The position numbers were made by a program, and so were the translations under genes. Below, piece by piece: positions 10,314 through 18,379 of a DNA stretch of 64,000 nucleotides; position 1 is the stretch's first letter, and every line of letters starts with the position of its first letter. Source of the stretch: an uncultured Lachnospiraceae bacterium (GTDB lineage Bacteria > Bacillota > Clostridia > Lachnospirales > Lachnospiraceae); assembly GCA_934432885.1 (NCBI GenBank), contig CAKRYY010000001.1:1-64000 (forward strand), given 5' to 3'. Below the pieces are notes generated by a model that made no database searches, was not told where the DNA came from, and saw nothing but the letters and a program-made list of their open reading frames with translations.

Positions 10314-11306
10314 ATGAGAGAATACAACCCGCCCTTTACAATAACCAATAGAATATTATCGTATGTATCGTCTATTTCTGAAAAAATAGGTCGTATAACG
10401 GCAACCGCAAATTTGGAAGCAAAACCGCATTTAAGAAAAAATAACAGAATTAAGTCGATTCATTCCTCTTTGAAGATTGAAGCGAATTCTCTGACCCTTG
10501 GACAGGTCCGGGATGTAATTAACGGCAAGGCTGTACTTGGTGCGCAAAAAGAAATTCAGGAAGTAAAGAACGCTTATGCTGCCTATGAACGCCTTTCGGA
10601 AATTGATCCTTATAATATTCAATATTTGAAACAGTTTCATGGAATTATGACAAAGTATCTTGTGGAGGAATCCGGCAAATTCCGCTTGGGCGAAGAAGGC
10701 GTTTTCAATGGTGCCCAATGCATTTTTATGGCACCTTTGGCGCGATTTGTACCGCAGCTTATGAATGAATTATTTGATTGGATGAAAGAAGCGCGGGGAA
10801 ATGTTCATCCGCTGGTTTTGAGCAGTGTGTTCCACTATGAATTTGTATTTATACATCCTTTCTCTGATGGGAATGGCAGAATGGCGAGATTATGGCATAC
10901 GGCAATTCTTTCCAAATGGCAGCCGATATTTGAATATATTCCAATCGAAAGCCAGATTGAAAAGTTTCAGGATGAATATTATGATGCTATCGCCAAATGT
11001 CATGTTGCTGGAGAGTCTACAATTTTTATCGAGTTTATGCTGTCTCAGATTGATAAAATTCTGGATGATATTTCCGCTCAAATCAATGAGAAAAATGAAT
11101 ATCTTCCCGAAACTGTCCAAAAGCTGCTTACAGCTATGGAATATGATGTCCCTTATACGGGAAATGCTTTGATGGAGAAGCTAGGATTAAAAGCAAAAGA
11201 GGGATTTCGGAGAAACTATCTCCATCCGGCGATTGAGATGAATTTAATTCAGATGACTATACCAGATAAACCAAACAGTAGAAACCAAAGATATATAAAA
11301 AATTGA
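10314..11306 (+). CDS. Fic-domain protein (class II AMP-transferase)
   Basis: Fic enzymes transfer AMP or related groups from nucleotides to hydroxyl side chains of target proteins. The 330-residue protein carries the full catalytic motif HPFSDGNGR at 181-189. It also has the inhibitory helix motif S-x-x-x-E-A-N at 52-58 upstream of the core, which defines self-inhibited class II Fic proteins. The C-terminal 70 residues look like a winged-helix domain. ATG 10314 is preceded by CAGAGG. It stands alone, without an antitoxin gene, and is bracketed by the two 65-bp promoter repeats, so it may be an insertion between them. The target is unknown. Confidence 0.9.
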   Translation: MREYNPPFTITNRILSYVSSISEKIGRITATANLEAKPHLRKNNRIKSIHSSLKIEANSLTLGQVRDVINGKAVLGAQKEIQEVKNAYAAYERLSEIDPYNIQYLKQFHGIMTKYLVEESGKFRLGEEGVFNGAQCIFMAPLARFVPQLMNELFDWMKEARGNVHPLVLSSVFHYEFVFIHPFSDGNGRMARLWHTAILSKWQPIFEYIPIESQIEKFQDEYYDAIAKCHVAGESTIFIEFMLSQIDKILDDISAQINEKNEYLPETVQKLLTAMEYDVPYTGNALMEKLGLKAKEGFRRNYLHPAIEMNLIQMTIPDKPNSRNQRYIKN

Positions 11307-11334
11307 TAAAAATCATTCCAATAATACTCCCCCC

Positions 11335-11400
11335 CAAATAAATCCCCACAAATGAATGAATAGTATTCATTGACTTCGCCGCCACATAATGCTACAATAC
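11335..11400 (+). promoter_or_regulatory. Promoter repeat, copy 2, driving the flavodoxin gene
   Basis: This is nearly identical to 10086-10152. The palindrome AATGAATAGTATTCATT (11355-11371) overlaps the -35 TTGACT (11370-11375); a 17-bp spacer leads to TACAAT (11393-11398). An operator covering the -35 implies repression by a dimeric regulator that is not encoded nearby. Confidence 0.75.
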
Positions 11401-11453
11401 GCTCAGAGCAAATAACACAAGTAATATGAAACGCGGCAGAAATGGAGACTATT

Positions 11454-11894
11454 ATGAAAACAGCAATTATTTATGCGTCCAGACATCATGGAAATACAGA
11501 AAAGCTTTTAAAAGCAATGGCAGAGGAGCGGGAGATAACGCTGATTTGTGCAGAAGGAGATAAATTGCCGGATTTAAGTGGATTTGACCGTATCGGCTAT
11601 GCGAGCGGAATTGATTTTGGCAAATTTTATGACAGCGTTGTGCAGGCGGCAGAAAAGACAATATGTGCGGAAAAGCCGGTATTTTTCATTTGTACCTGCG
11701 GCTCGCCGAGCCGTGATTTTTCACTCCCCCTGCAGGCAGTCGCAAAGGAAAGGGGCTGCAAGATGCTTGGTTCCTTTTCCTGCAAGGGCTACAATACATA
11801 CGGTCCCTGGAAGCTGGTCGGCGGGATTAACAAGACGCATCCTGATAAGGATGATGTAGCGCGCGCCTGTGCCTTCTATGATGAATTGATTTGA
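11454..11894 (+). CDS. Flavodoxin-like protein
   Basis: The 146-residue single-domain protein starts with the flavodoxin fold signature AIIYASRHHGNTEKL, where the loop binds FMN phosphate. It continues with the alternating beta-alpha pattern to the C-terminus (FFICTCGSPS, GSFSCKGYNTYGPW). ATG 11454 is preferred over 11442 because AAATGGAG lies about 8 bases upstream of it. It is probably a cytoplasmic electron-transfer protein or an NAD(P)H-dependent flavin reductase-type relative. Its own promoter repeat precedes it, and a fragment of a second copy lies at 10144-10171. Confidence 0.8.
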   Translation: MKTAIIYASRHHGNTEKLLKAMAEEREITLICAEGDKLPDLSGFDRIGYASGIDFGKFYDSVVQAAEKTICAEKPVFFICTCGSPSRDFSLPLQAVAKERGCKMLGSFSCKGYNTYGPWKLVGGINKTHPDKDDVARACAFYDELI

Positions 11895-11919
11895 AAATGG
11901 TCGAATTGCAGTATATAAT
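11891..11919 (+). promoter_or_regulatory. Promoter of the alanine:sodium symporter
   Basis: TTGAAA (11891-11896) and TATAAT (11914-11919) have a 17-bp spacer. The -35 overlaps the flavodoxin stop codon, so the two genes are separately initiated. Confidence 0.7.
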
Positions 11920-11983
11920 AGAGAAATAGTGAAAAATTTCACAGATGGAATTTTTTACAAAAGGAGGAAAATGGGGGTAATAT

Positions 11984-13369
11984 ATGCTGCAAACGATTGA
12001 AGCCGTGAATACGGTAGTGAACAATTTTATCTGGGGCGTGCCTGCGATGATCTGCATTATAGGCGTAGGCTTGTATCTCAGTATCCGGACCGGATTTATC
12101 CAGATACGCAAATTTCCGCTGGCGATGAAGCAGACCATCGGTAAGGTATTTGAGAAAAAAGAGGCAAGACACGGAGCGATTACGCCGTTTCAGGCAGTCT
12201 GCACAGCGCTTTCTGCAACGGTAGGGACAGGAAATATCGCGGGCGTAGCGGGAGCAATCGCAATAGGCGGTCCCGGCGCAGTTTTCTGGATGTGGCTTTC
12301 CGCATTTCTGGGAATGTGTACCAAATTTTCAGAGGTACTGCTTGCGGTTCATTATCGGGAGAAAAATGCACAGGGCGAGCTGGTAGGTGGTCCGATGTAT
12401 TATATTAAGAACGGACTTGGAAAGAAATGGTACTGGCTGGCATCGCTGTTTGCACTTTTCGGCGTGTTTACAGTATTTGGAACAGGAAATGCGACGCAGG
12501 TAAATACGATTACGGCGGCAATCAATTCTGCACTGGCAAATTATAATCTGGTTACTAAGGAGCAGATGCCCATAAGCAGTCTGGTTATCGGCATTATTAT
12601 TATGATTCTGGTAGGAAGCGTACTTCTCGGAGGAATCAAGCGAATCGGAAGCGTAGCGGAAAAGCTGGTTCCGTTCATGGCGATTTTATACATAGTGCTG
12701 GCGCTCGGCGTAGTTGCTTTAAATATTCAGAATGTTCCGAAGGTGCTGTATGCGATTGTATATGGAGCGTTCAATCCGGCGGCAATTACAGGCGGCGTTG
12801 TTGGAAGCTTCTTTACGAGTATGACAAAGGGCGTATCAAGAGGAATCTTTTCCAATGAGGCAGGTCTTGGTACTGGCTCCATCGCGCATGCCTGCGCAGA
12901 TACCGGAGAACCGATACAGCAGGGCTTCTTTGGTATTTTTGAAGTATTTGCAGATACGATTGTCATTTGTACGCTGACAGCATTGGTCATTCTTTGCAGC
13001 GGCGTGCCGATTGCCTTTGGTGAGGCGGCAGGCGCCGAGCTTACCATTTTGGGCTTTACCTCTACCTACGGAAACTGGGTCTCCATATTTACTGCGGTAG
13101 CAATGTGCTGCTTTGCATTTTCAACGATTATCGGCTGGGGACTGTACGGAGCGCGGTGCGTTGAATTCCTTTTCTCCAATAAAATCGTAAAGCCGTTTAT
13201 GGTAGTGTATTCACTGGTGGCGATTCTGGGTGCTACGGTAGATTTGGGACTGATTTGGAGCATCTCTGACACCTGCAATGGATTGATGGTAATTCCCAAC
13301 TTAATTGGCGTATTCCTGCTCTCTGGCACAGTGTTCCAGATGGTAAAGCAGGAGGATGCAAAAAAGTAA
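11984..13369 (+). CDS. AGCS-family alanine/glycine:cation symporter
   Basis: The 461-residue membrane protein has about ten hydrophobic segments and the AGCS family signatures FQAVCTALSATVGTGNIAGVA and GGPGAVFWMW near the N-terminus, and SNEAGLGTGSIAHA in the second half. It imports alanine or glycine with Na+ or H+. It has its own promoter directly upstream. AAGGAGG lies 16 bases before ATG 11984, a little far, with a closer GGGGGT. The LytTR-like operator for the next gene begins three bases after its stop. Confidence 0.92.
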   Translation: MLQTIEAVNTVVNNFIWGVPAMICIIGVGLYLSIRTGFIQIRKFPLAMKQTIGKVFEKKEARHGAITPFQAVCTALSATVGTGNIAGVAGAIAIGGPGAVFWMWLSAFLGMCTKFSEVLLAVHYREKNAQGELVGGPMYYIKNGLGKKWYWLASLFALFGVFTVFGTGNATQVNTITAAINSALANYNLVTKEQMPISSLVIGIIIMILVGSVLLGGIKRIGSVAEKLVPFMAILYIVLALGVVALNIQNVPKVLYAIVYGAFNPAAITGGVVGSFFTSMTKGVSRGIFSNEAGLGTGSIAHACADTGEPIQQGFFGIFEVFADTIVICTLTALVILCSGVPIAFGEAAGAELTILGFTSTYGNWVSIFTAVAMCCFAFSTIIGWGLYGARCVEFLFSNKIVKPFMVVYSLVAILGATVDLGLIWSISDTCNGLMVIPNLIGVFLLSGTVFQMVKQEDAKK

Positions 13370-13371
13370 TT

Positions 13372-13437
13372 CGTTCATGTCGAAAAAAGGTCCGTTCATG
13401 CAAAAACATTCTCAGAATGGATGGAATATGCTATAAT
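13372..13437 (+). promoter_or_regulatory. LytTR-like tandem activator site and promoter
   Basis: Two CGTTCATG repeats begin at 13372 and 13393, a 21-bp period, with the second ending about 9 bp before a poor -35 (TTCTCA, 13409-13414). The spacer is 17 bp and the -10 is TATAAT (13432-13437). It matches the element at 6948-7013. Confidence 0.65.
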
Positions 13438-13482
13438 AAACACAGGATATAAACAAACAACTGTGAAGGAGGATGATTGTTT

Positions 13483-14079
13483 ATGAAAAGAAGAAATCTT
13501 GTAGCAATGGCAGGTATGCTGCTTATGCTGGGAAGCGTGCTTCCGGTAAGCGCTGCAGAAAGTCTGGAGAGCTTTGATTATAAGGCTTATGCGGATACCT
13601 ATCCCGACCTGAAGGCAGCATTTGGATATGATGCGACAGCACTTTACAACCATTATGTGCTCAGTGGAAAGGCTGAGGGCAGGGTTGCTGTTTTTGCGGG
13701 AGAAACACAGCAGACACAGGCAGCTGCTCCTGCAGTAACCAGTGAAGCACTTGACCCGCTTCCGCCGCTTGATCCGTCAAAAATGCCGGATTGGTTTGAT
13801 GCACGGACTCCTGTAGAGAAGATGACAAATGCACGTCTTGTAGCAGAATATAATTCGCTGGTTCCTTATATGGAGGCAAATGATTTGTCTTATGAAGGTC
13901 CGCTGTCCCGTAAGGAAGAATTGCTCAGCGAAATGAATCTGCGCCTGACAAGATATGATTATTATGAAGAATATAAGGAAGCATTCGGAGAGTCGGCAGC
14001 CGCAAGAATAAAGAAAGATCCACCCTATCAGAGAGCTGCGGCATCTGATATTACACCTTTAAGAGACTTCATGGGATAA
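13483..14079 (+). CDS. Secreted protein of unknown function, paralogue 2
   Basis: ATG 13483 is preferred over TTG 13477 because AAGGAGGA lies 10 bases upstream of it. The 198-residue product has a signal peptide (about 1-24), then the same FDYKAYADTYPDLK, FGYDATALYNHY, GKAEGR module as the product of 7080-7673, a LDPLPPLDPSKMPDWFDA linker and a helical C-terminal domain ending ASDITPL. Identity is highest in the first 70 residues and lower in the helical domain, as expected if the module is constrained and the rest has diverged. The function is not recognised; it is probably exported and induced together with its paralogue. Confidence 0.85.
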   Translation: MKRRNLVAMAGMLLMLGSVLPVSAAESLESFDYKAYADTYPDLKAAFGYDATALYNHYVLSGKAEGRVAVFAGETQQTQAAAPAVTSEALDPLPPLDPSKMPDWFDARTPVEKMTNARLVAEYNSLVPYMEANDLSYEGPLSRKEELLSEMNLRLTRYDYYEEYKEAFGESAAARIKKDPPYQRAAASDITPLRDFMG

Positions 14080-14085
14080 GCAGCC

Positions 14086-14511
14086 TTACTCAGAAAAAGT
14101 TTTGTGCTTGTAATCCGCCCATTTTGGGAGTGGGTTGCCCAGCACAAGACTTTTTTTTATGTCTCCATAATAATGGAGCTTCCGAAGCAGGTGCCGGTAG
14201 CTTTGCTGCAGCTCCTCCATCTGCTTGGAAACAGAGTCGCGATGGGTATTTAAGAGCAGCAGGATTTCATCAATGTGCTCTGCTTCCTTAGATTCATAGG
14301 AAAAAAAATCTTTTAATTGCGCAATGCTCATGCCGGCGTTTTTAAAGCAGCAGATTGTACGGAGCCGTCCGATGTGGCAGTCTCTGTAAATACGCTGACC
14401 TGCAGTAGTTCTTTCTACATTTGTCAAGAGTTTCATATCTTCATAGTATCTGAGAGTGGATACCGGCAGCTGAAACATTTCTGAAACCTCACGGATGGTA
14501 TATTCTGCCAT
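14086..14511 (-). CDS. MerR-family transcriptional regulator
   Basis: The 141-residue protein has an N-terminal MerR helix-turn-helix (YTIREVSEMFQLPVSTLRYYEDMKLL) with wing residues (GQRIYRD), then a dimerisation helix. There is no metal-binding Cys cluster, so it belongs to the YyaN/AdhR-like group that responds to aldehydes or other small electrophiles. It is divergent from the aldo/keto reductase at 14654, and the promoter between them has the MerR hallmark spacing. The last 60 bases overlap the terminator of the gene on the other strand. Confidence 0.9.
   Translation of the reverse strand: MAEYTIREVSEMFQLPVSTLRYYEDMKLLTNVERTTAGQRIYRDCHIGRLRTICCFKNAGMSIAQLKDFFSYESKEAEHIDEILLLLNTHRDSVSKQMEELQQSYRHLLRKLHYYGDIKKSLVLGNPLPKWADYKHKTFSE
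14097..14158 (+). terminator. Terminator overlapping the convergent MerR gene
   Basis: GTTTTGTGCT (from 14099) pairs with AGCACAAGAC (14141-14150), with a nested CCCATTTTGGG hairpin in the loop, followed by eight T residues at 14151-14158. It would stop transcription from 13483-14079 inside the 3' end of the opposing MerR gene. Confidence 0.6.
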
Positions 14512-14591
14512 ATCATTTCTCCTTTTGCATAATAGTGGAAAGCTGTTTTAATATGAAATAAATTTTGCTGAAAATTTTTTGAAAATACTTC

Positions 14592-14622
14592 TTGACTTCA
14601 AGTGTACTTGAAGCTGTAGACT
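14592..14622 (+). promoter_or_regulatory. MerR-type promoter with 19-bp spacer
   Basis: TTGACT (14592-14597) and TAGACT (14617-14622) are separated by 19 bp, the over-long spacer used by MerR activators. The perfect inverted repeat CTTCAAGTGTACTTGAAG (14596-14613) fills the spacer. The target is the aldo/keto reductase gene. Confidence 0.85.
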
Positions 14623-14653
14623 AAAGTCAAGAAAAGATTTCAGGAGGTAAAAA

Positions 14654-15664
14654 ATGTATCAGGCATCTATGGAACGTTATCATTCTATGAAGTATTTTTC
14701 CTGCGGGAAGAGCGGATTAAAGCTCCCGGCGGTTTCTCTGGGCCTCTGGCACAATTTTGGAGACACAGCTTCCTATGAAAATATGAAGGCGATGTGCTTT
14801 ACTGCATTTGACAACGGAATTACACATTTTGATTTGGCAAATAATTATGGACCGGAGGCAGGCAGTGCCGAGAAAAACTGGGGACGCATTTTAAAGGAAA
14901 ACTTCAGTGGGTATCGGGATGAGCTTTTAATCAGTACGAAGGCAGGCTATGACATGTGGGAGGGCCCTTATGGAAACTGGGGAAGCCGCAAGTATCTGCT
15001 TGCCAGTCTTGACCAGAGCTTAAAGCGTATGGGGCTGGACTATGTAGATATTTTCTATCATCATCGAATGGACCCGGATACGCCGTTGGAAGAGACGATG
15101 GGAGCACTTTCTCAGGCGGTAATAAGCGGAAAAGCCCTGTACGTGGGACTTTCCAATTATAATGGAGAGCAGCTTGAAAAGGCGACAGAGATTTTAAAGG
15201 ATTTGAAATGTCCTTTCATCATCAACCAGAACCGTTATTCGATATTTGACAGAACCATTGAACAGAATGGTTTAAAGGAAACGGCGGTAAAATTAGGAAA
15301 GGGAATCATTTCCTTCAGCCCGCTTGCACAGGGGCTTTTGACAAACCGGTATCTGGATGGAATTCCAAAGGACAGCCGGATGGTAACGGATGGACGCTTT
15401 ATTAAAAAGGAAGTGCTGACAGATAAGCGTCTGGAGCAGATTAGGGCGCTTCAGGATCTTGCCGGAGAGCGCGGACAGAGCCTTGCTGAAATGGCGCTTT
15501 CGTGGGTGCTTAGGGATGGTAAGGTTACAAGCGTGCTGATTGGCGCATCCAAGCCGTCGCAGATACTGGATAACATCAAGGCGATTGAAAAGACCTCCTT
15601 CAGTCAGGAAGAATTAACGAGGATAGAGGAGATTTATCAGGGCAATCCGGAATATGTTCTGTGA
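14654..15664 (+). CDS. Aldo/keto reductase
   Basis: This NADPH-dependent carbonyl reductase has the (beta-alpha)8 fold and 336 residues. Visible family blocks are THFDLANNYGPEAGSAE (with the catalytic Asp and Tyr), STKAGYDMW (Lys), VDIFYHHRMDPDTPLEETM (His) and the C-terminal coenzyme site VLIGASKPSQI. It is closest in pattern to the YghZ/L-glyceraldehyde-3-phosphate reductase group, which includes the GPYGNWGSRKYL insert. A strong CAGGAGGT site precedes ATG 14654. It is probably induced by the divergent MerR protein in response to a reactive aldehyde. Confidence 0.93.
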   Translation: MYQASMERYHSMKYFSCGKSGLKLPAVSLGLWHNFGDTASYENMKAMCFTAFDNGITHFDLANNYGPEAGSAEKNWGRILKENFSGYRDELLISTKAGYDMWEGPYGNWGSRKYLLASLDQSLKRMGLDYVDIFYHHRMDPDTPLEETMGALSQAVISGKALYVGLSNYNGEQLEKATEILKDLKCPFIINQNRYSIFDRTIEQNGLKETAVKLGKGIISFSPLAQGLLTNRYLDGIPKDSRMVTDGRFIKKEVLTDKRLEQIRALQDLAGERGQSLAEMALSWVLRDGKVTSVLIGASKPSQILDNIKAIEKTSFSQEELTRIEEIYQGNPEYVL

Positions 15665-15678
15665 TGAAAATAAAAAAA

Positions 15679-16824
15679 TTATTTTATAGAACGAATTTGA
15701 AAAGCCATTTGCAGCATAAGCGTATCCTCTGGCTCATCCAGCGATAGGGGAAGAAGCGCCTGGATTTTTTTCAGGCGATAGCTAATGGTATTGCGGTGTG
15801 TAAACATCGTATTAGCTGTATCCAGAATGCTTTTCTGACACTGAAAGTAAATGTGTAGCGTTTCCAGAAGCTGGGTTTTGTTTTCGGCATCAAAGCGTTC
15901 TAAGATTCCAAGAGATTCTTCATAAATATGATGAAGAATCTCTTTATTTGTTACGGAATAAAGGATACGATGAATGCCAAAATCCTGAAAAAAGAGATAG
16001 TCCTTATTCTGTTGCACAGCAGCATCCAATGCAACGACAGCATTTTCGTAGCTGTATCTGACGTGCATCAAAGAATGGACAGTTTCGCCAATGCCAATGC
16101 GGGGATGTGAAACCTGGCTGTTCTGACGCTGCCGAAAACGATTATTTGCTAATAACAAATTTAGAAAGTTCTGAATAATTTCACGAGCACAATTTTGTGC
16201 AATGAGCACAATCTTATCTTTCTTAAGAAATAAGCAATACTTTATCTGCAAGGAATCCAGATGATTTTGAATATGAATGATGGAAACGGCATTGCCAAAT
16301 AAAAGAACAGTATACTGCGCTCTTTCAGGGAAGCCGTAGGATTCTAGCTCCGTATACTTTTCCATTGGATAGGAAGAATCGGTCATAATGTCGCTGAACA
16401 GATGAGTAATTGTATTTTCCTGATAGGTATTCATAAAAATCTGATTACAAATATCCTGCATAATATCAACAATGTGAATCTGCCAGGGCATTGTAAACAA
16501 TGGAAAATCGTGTCGATCGCAAAGCGCCAGTATTTCAGGGGAAATGGAATCTGCTTTTATATAGTTTCCGATATTGATAATCAGTCCGCTGCAGGAAGAA
16601 AATGCAAGCTCTTCAATCAGCTTATAAAGCCAGTTAGGATCGCTGCGAATCATCATACCGGTGGTAATGACAAGCTCTTTACCGCGCAGAAAAGAAATAT
16701 TACCAATATCCTCTGTGTAATAAAGCCAGGAAATAGGCGAACTGAGCCCATCAGCACCTGCAATCAAACGCAGGCGGTACTGTTCACGATAGCTGTGATA
16801 AATATTCAGTAATAATGGCTGCAT
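15679..16824 (-). CDS. PucR/CdaR-family transcriptional regulator
   Basis: The 381-residue protein has an N-terminal PucR sensor domain (GLSSPISWLYYTEDIGNISFL, ELVITTGM, SGLIINIG), a middle GGDEF-like CdaR region and a C-terminal HTH_30 domain (LDTANTMFTHRNTISYRLKKIQ). Regulators of this class control purine, sugar-acid and amino acid catabolism. It is divergent from the aminotransferase operon at 17000, and the shared intergenic region holds repeated TTGTGC half-sites, so it is the likely regulator of that operon. Confidence 0.9.
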   Translation of the reverse strand: MQPLLLNIYHSYREQYRLRLIAGADGLSSPISWLYYTEDIGNISFLRGKELVITTGMMIRSDPNWLYKLIEELAFSSCSGLIINIGNYIKADSISPEILALCDRHDFPLFTMPWQIHIVDIMQDICNQIFMNTYQENTITHLFSDIMTDSSYPMEKYTELESYGFPERAQYTVLLFGNAVSIIHIQNHLDSLQIKYCLFLKKDKIVLIAQNCAREIIQNFLNLLLANNRFRQRQNSQVSHPRIGIGETVHSLMHVRYSYENAVVALDAAVQQNKDYLFFQDFGIHRILYSVTNKEILHHIYEESLGILERFDAENKTQLLETLHIYFQCQKSILDTANTMFTHRNTISYRLKKIQALLPLSLDEPEDTLMLQMAFQIRSIK

Positions 16825-16873
16825 GGATACGCTCCCCCTTTAAAGGAATTTTTGTCATTATAACAAAATAATT

Positions 16874-16951
16874 ATTGTGCGTCAAGCACAATAAAAATGA
16901 AAATAATTGTAAAATGAACAAATTGAATTGTGCTTTATGTTGTGATATATT
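16874..16951 (+). promoter_or_regulatory. Promoter of the aminotransferase operon with TTGTGC half-sites
   Basis: ATTGTGC (16874-16880) and GCACAAT (16886-16892) form an inverted repeat with a 5-bp gap. A third ATTGTGC lies at 16927-16933, within the promoter TTGAAT (16923-16928), 17-bp spacer, TATATT (16946-16951). These are probable PucR-family binding sites. Confidence 0.6.
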
Positions 16952-16999
16952 TTCAATAACAACAAACAGAGCAGGGATGGTACAAGAGAGGTGGAGAAA

Positions 17000-18358
17000 A
17001 TGGCAACATTAAAAAACGAGCTGCCCAGAATTGTAACAAAACAAATTCCAGGACCTAAAGCGGCAAAATGGATAGCAAGAAGAGGTGAGGCAGTTCCTTC
17101 AGCAATCAAATGCGTATACCCTATCGTGATAGCGCGAGGAGAAGGCGCCATGCTTGAGGATGTGGATGGAAATTATTTCCTTGATTGGGTAGGCGGTGTC
17201 GGTGTGCTGAACATTGGATATTCTAGGCCTGAACTGATAGAGGCAGTAAAAAAACAGTCAGAGCGGTATTTCCATGGAATGTTTAATATTGTTACACATG
17301 AAGGATATGTTGCACTGGCAGAAAAGTTAAATGCCATTTCACCGGTAAAGGGTACGAAAAGAAAAACGTATTTTGCGAACAGTGGTGCAGAGGCAGATGA
17401 AAATGCAGTAAAAATAGCAAAGGCTTTTACGAAGAGACCTAATATTATTGTATTTTCAGGAGCGTTTCATGGAAGAACCATGCTGACAATGGCGATGACA
17501 TCAAAAAAAGCATACGCTTATGGCATGGGTCCATTTCCAGATGGTGTATACCGTGCTGAGTTTCCCTATCTATATCGGAAACCGGAGGGGATGCCGGAGA
17601 CAGAAGCAATTTCTTATTATATTAAGAGTATTGAACAGGTATTTGAACAGGCGTCGCCTGCAGAATTTGTGGCAGCAATTGTGGTGGAGCCTTTACAGGG
17701 CGAGGGTGGATTCGTGCCTGCTCCGATAGAATGGGTAAAAGCAGTTAGAAAAATTTGTGATAAGTATGGAATTCTTTTAGTCGCAGATGAAGTGCAGAGT
17801 GGATTTTGCAGAACAGGGAGAATGTTTGCAAGCGATTACTGGAAGGATGCGGATGCACAGCCGGATATAGTAACAACAGCAAAATCCATTGCAGGTGGTA
17901 TCCCGCTCAGTGCAATCACTGCACGGGAAGAAATCATGGAAGCTGTGCCCTGTGGTGTAATAGGCGGTACTTTTTGTGGAAACCCGCTTGCATGTGCCTC
18001 TGCACTTCAGGTAATTGAGATTATGGAGAAGGAAAATTTTGAGGCACGGGCAGTTGAAATTGGAAAAAAGGTAATGAAGCGTTATCAGAAAATGCAGAAG
18101 GAGCTGCCGGTTATTGGCGATGTAAGAGGGATAGGCGCAATGATTGGTCTTGAAATTGTAAAAGACCAGGAGAGCAGGCAGCCAAATCCAACACTCGTTT
18201 CTGAAGTTATTCAGGAGTGTGTGCAGAATGGACTGATTATTGAAAACGCTGGAATTTATGGAAATGTAATTCGCTTTTTGGCACCACTTGTGATTACAGA
18301 TGAGCAGCTGGAGGCTGGCTTGGATATTCTTGAGGCAGCAATCCGCAGATGTATGTAA
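17000..18358 (+). CDS. gabT: Class III aminotransferase (GABA/omega-amino acid type)
   Basis: This PLP enzyme moves the terminal amino group of an omega-amino acid such as GABA to 2-oxoglutarate. The 452-residue product has the family blocks DVDGNYFLDWVGGVGVLNIGY, TYFANSGAEADENAVKIAK, SGAFHGRTMLTMAMT and LLVADEVQSGFCRTG, with the PLP lysine at K295 (TTAKSIAGG). ATG 17000 is preferred over GTG 16991 because GAGGTGGAG lies directly before it. It is the first gene of the operon and is followed 21 bp later by an alcohol dehydrogenase that could reduce the semialdehyde formed. The exact substrate cannot be read from the sequence. Confidence 0.88.
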   Translation: MATLKNELPRIVTKQIPGPKAAKWIARRGEAVPSAIKCVYPIVIARGEGAMLEDVDGNYFLDWVGGVGVLNIGYSRPELIEAVKKQSERYFHGMFNIVTHEGYVALAEKLNAISPVKGTKRKTYFANSGAEADENAVKIAKAFTKRPNIIVFSGAFHGRTMLTMAMTSKKAYAYGMGPFPDGVYRAEFPYLYRKPEGMPETEAISYYIKSIEQVFEQASPAEFVAAIVVEPLQGEGGFVPAPIEWVKAVRKICDKYGILLVADEVQSGFCRTGRMFASDYWKDADAQPDIVTTAKSIAGGIPLSAITAREEIMEAVPCGVIGGTFCGNPLACASALQVIEIMEKENFEARAVEIGKKVMKRYQKMQKELPVIGDVRGIGAMIGLEIVKDQESRQPNPTLVSEVIQECVQNGLIIENAGIYGNVIRFLAPLVITDEQLEAGLDILEAAIRRCM

Positions 18359-18379
18359 GCTGAAGAAGGGGGACTGGAT

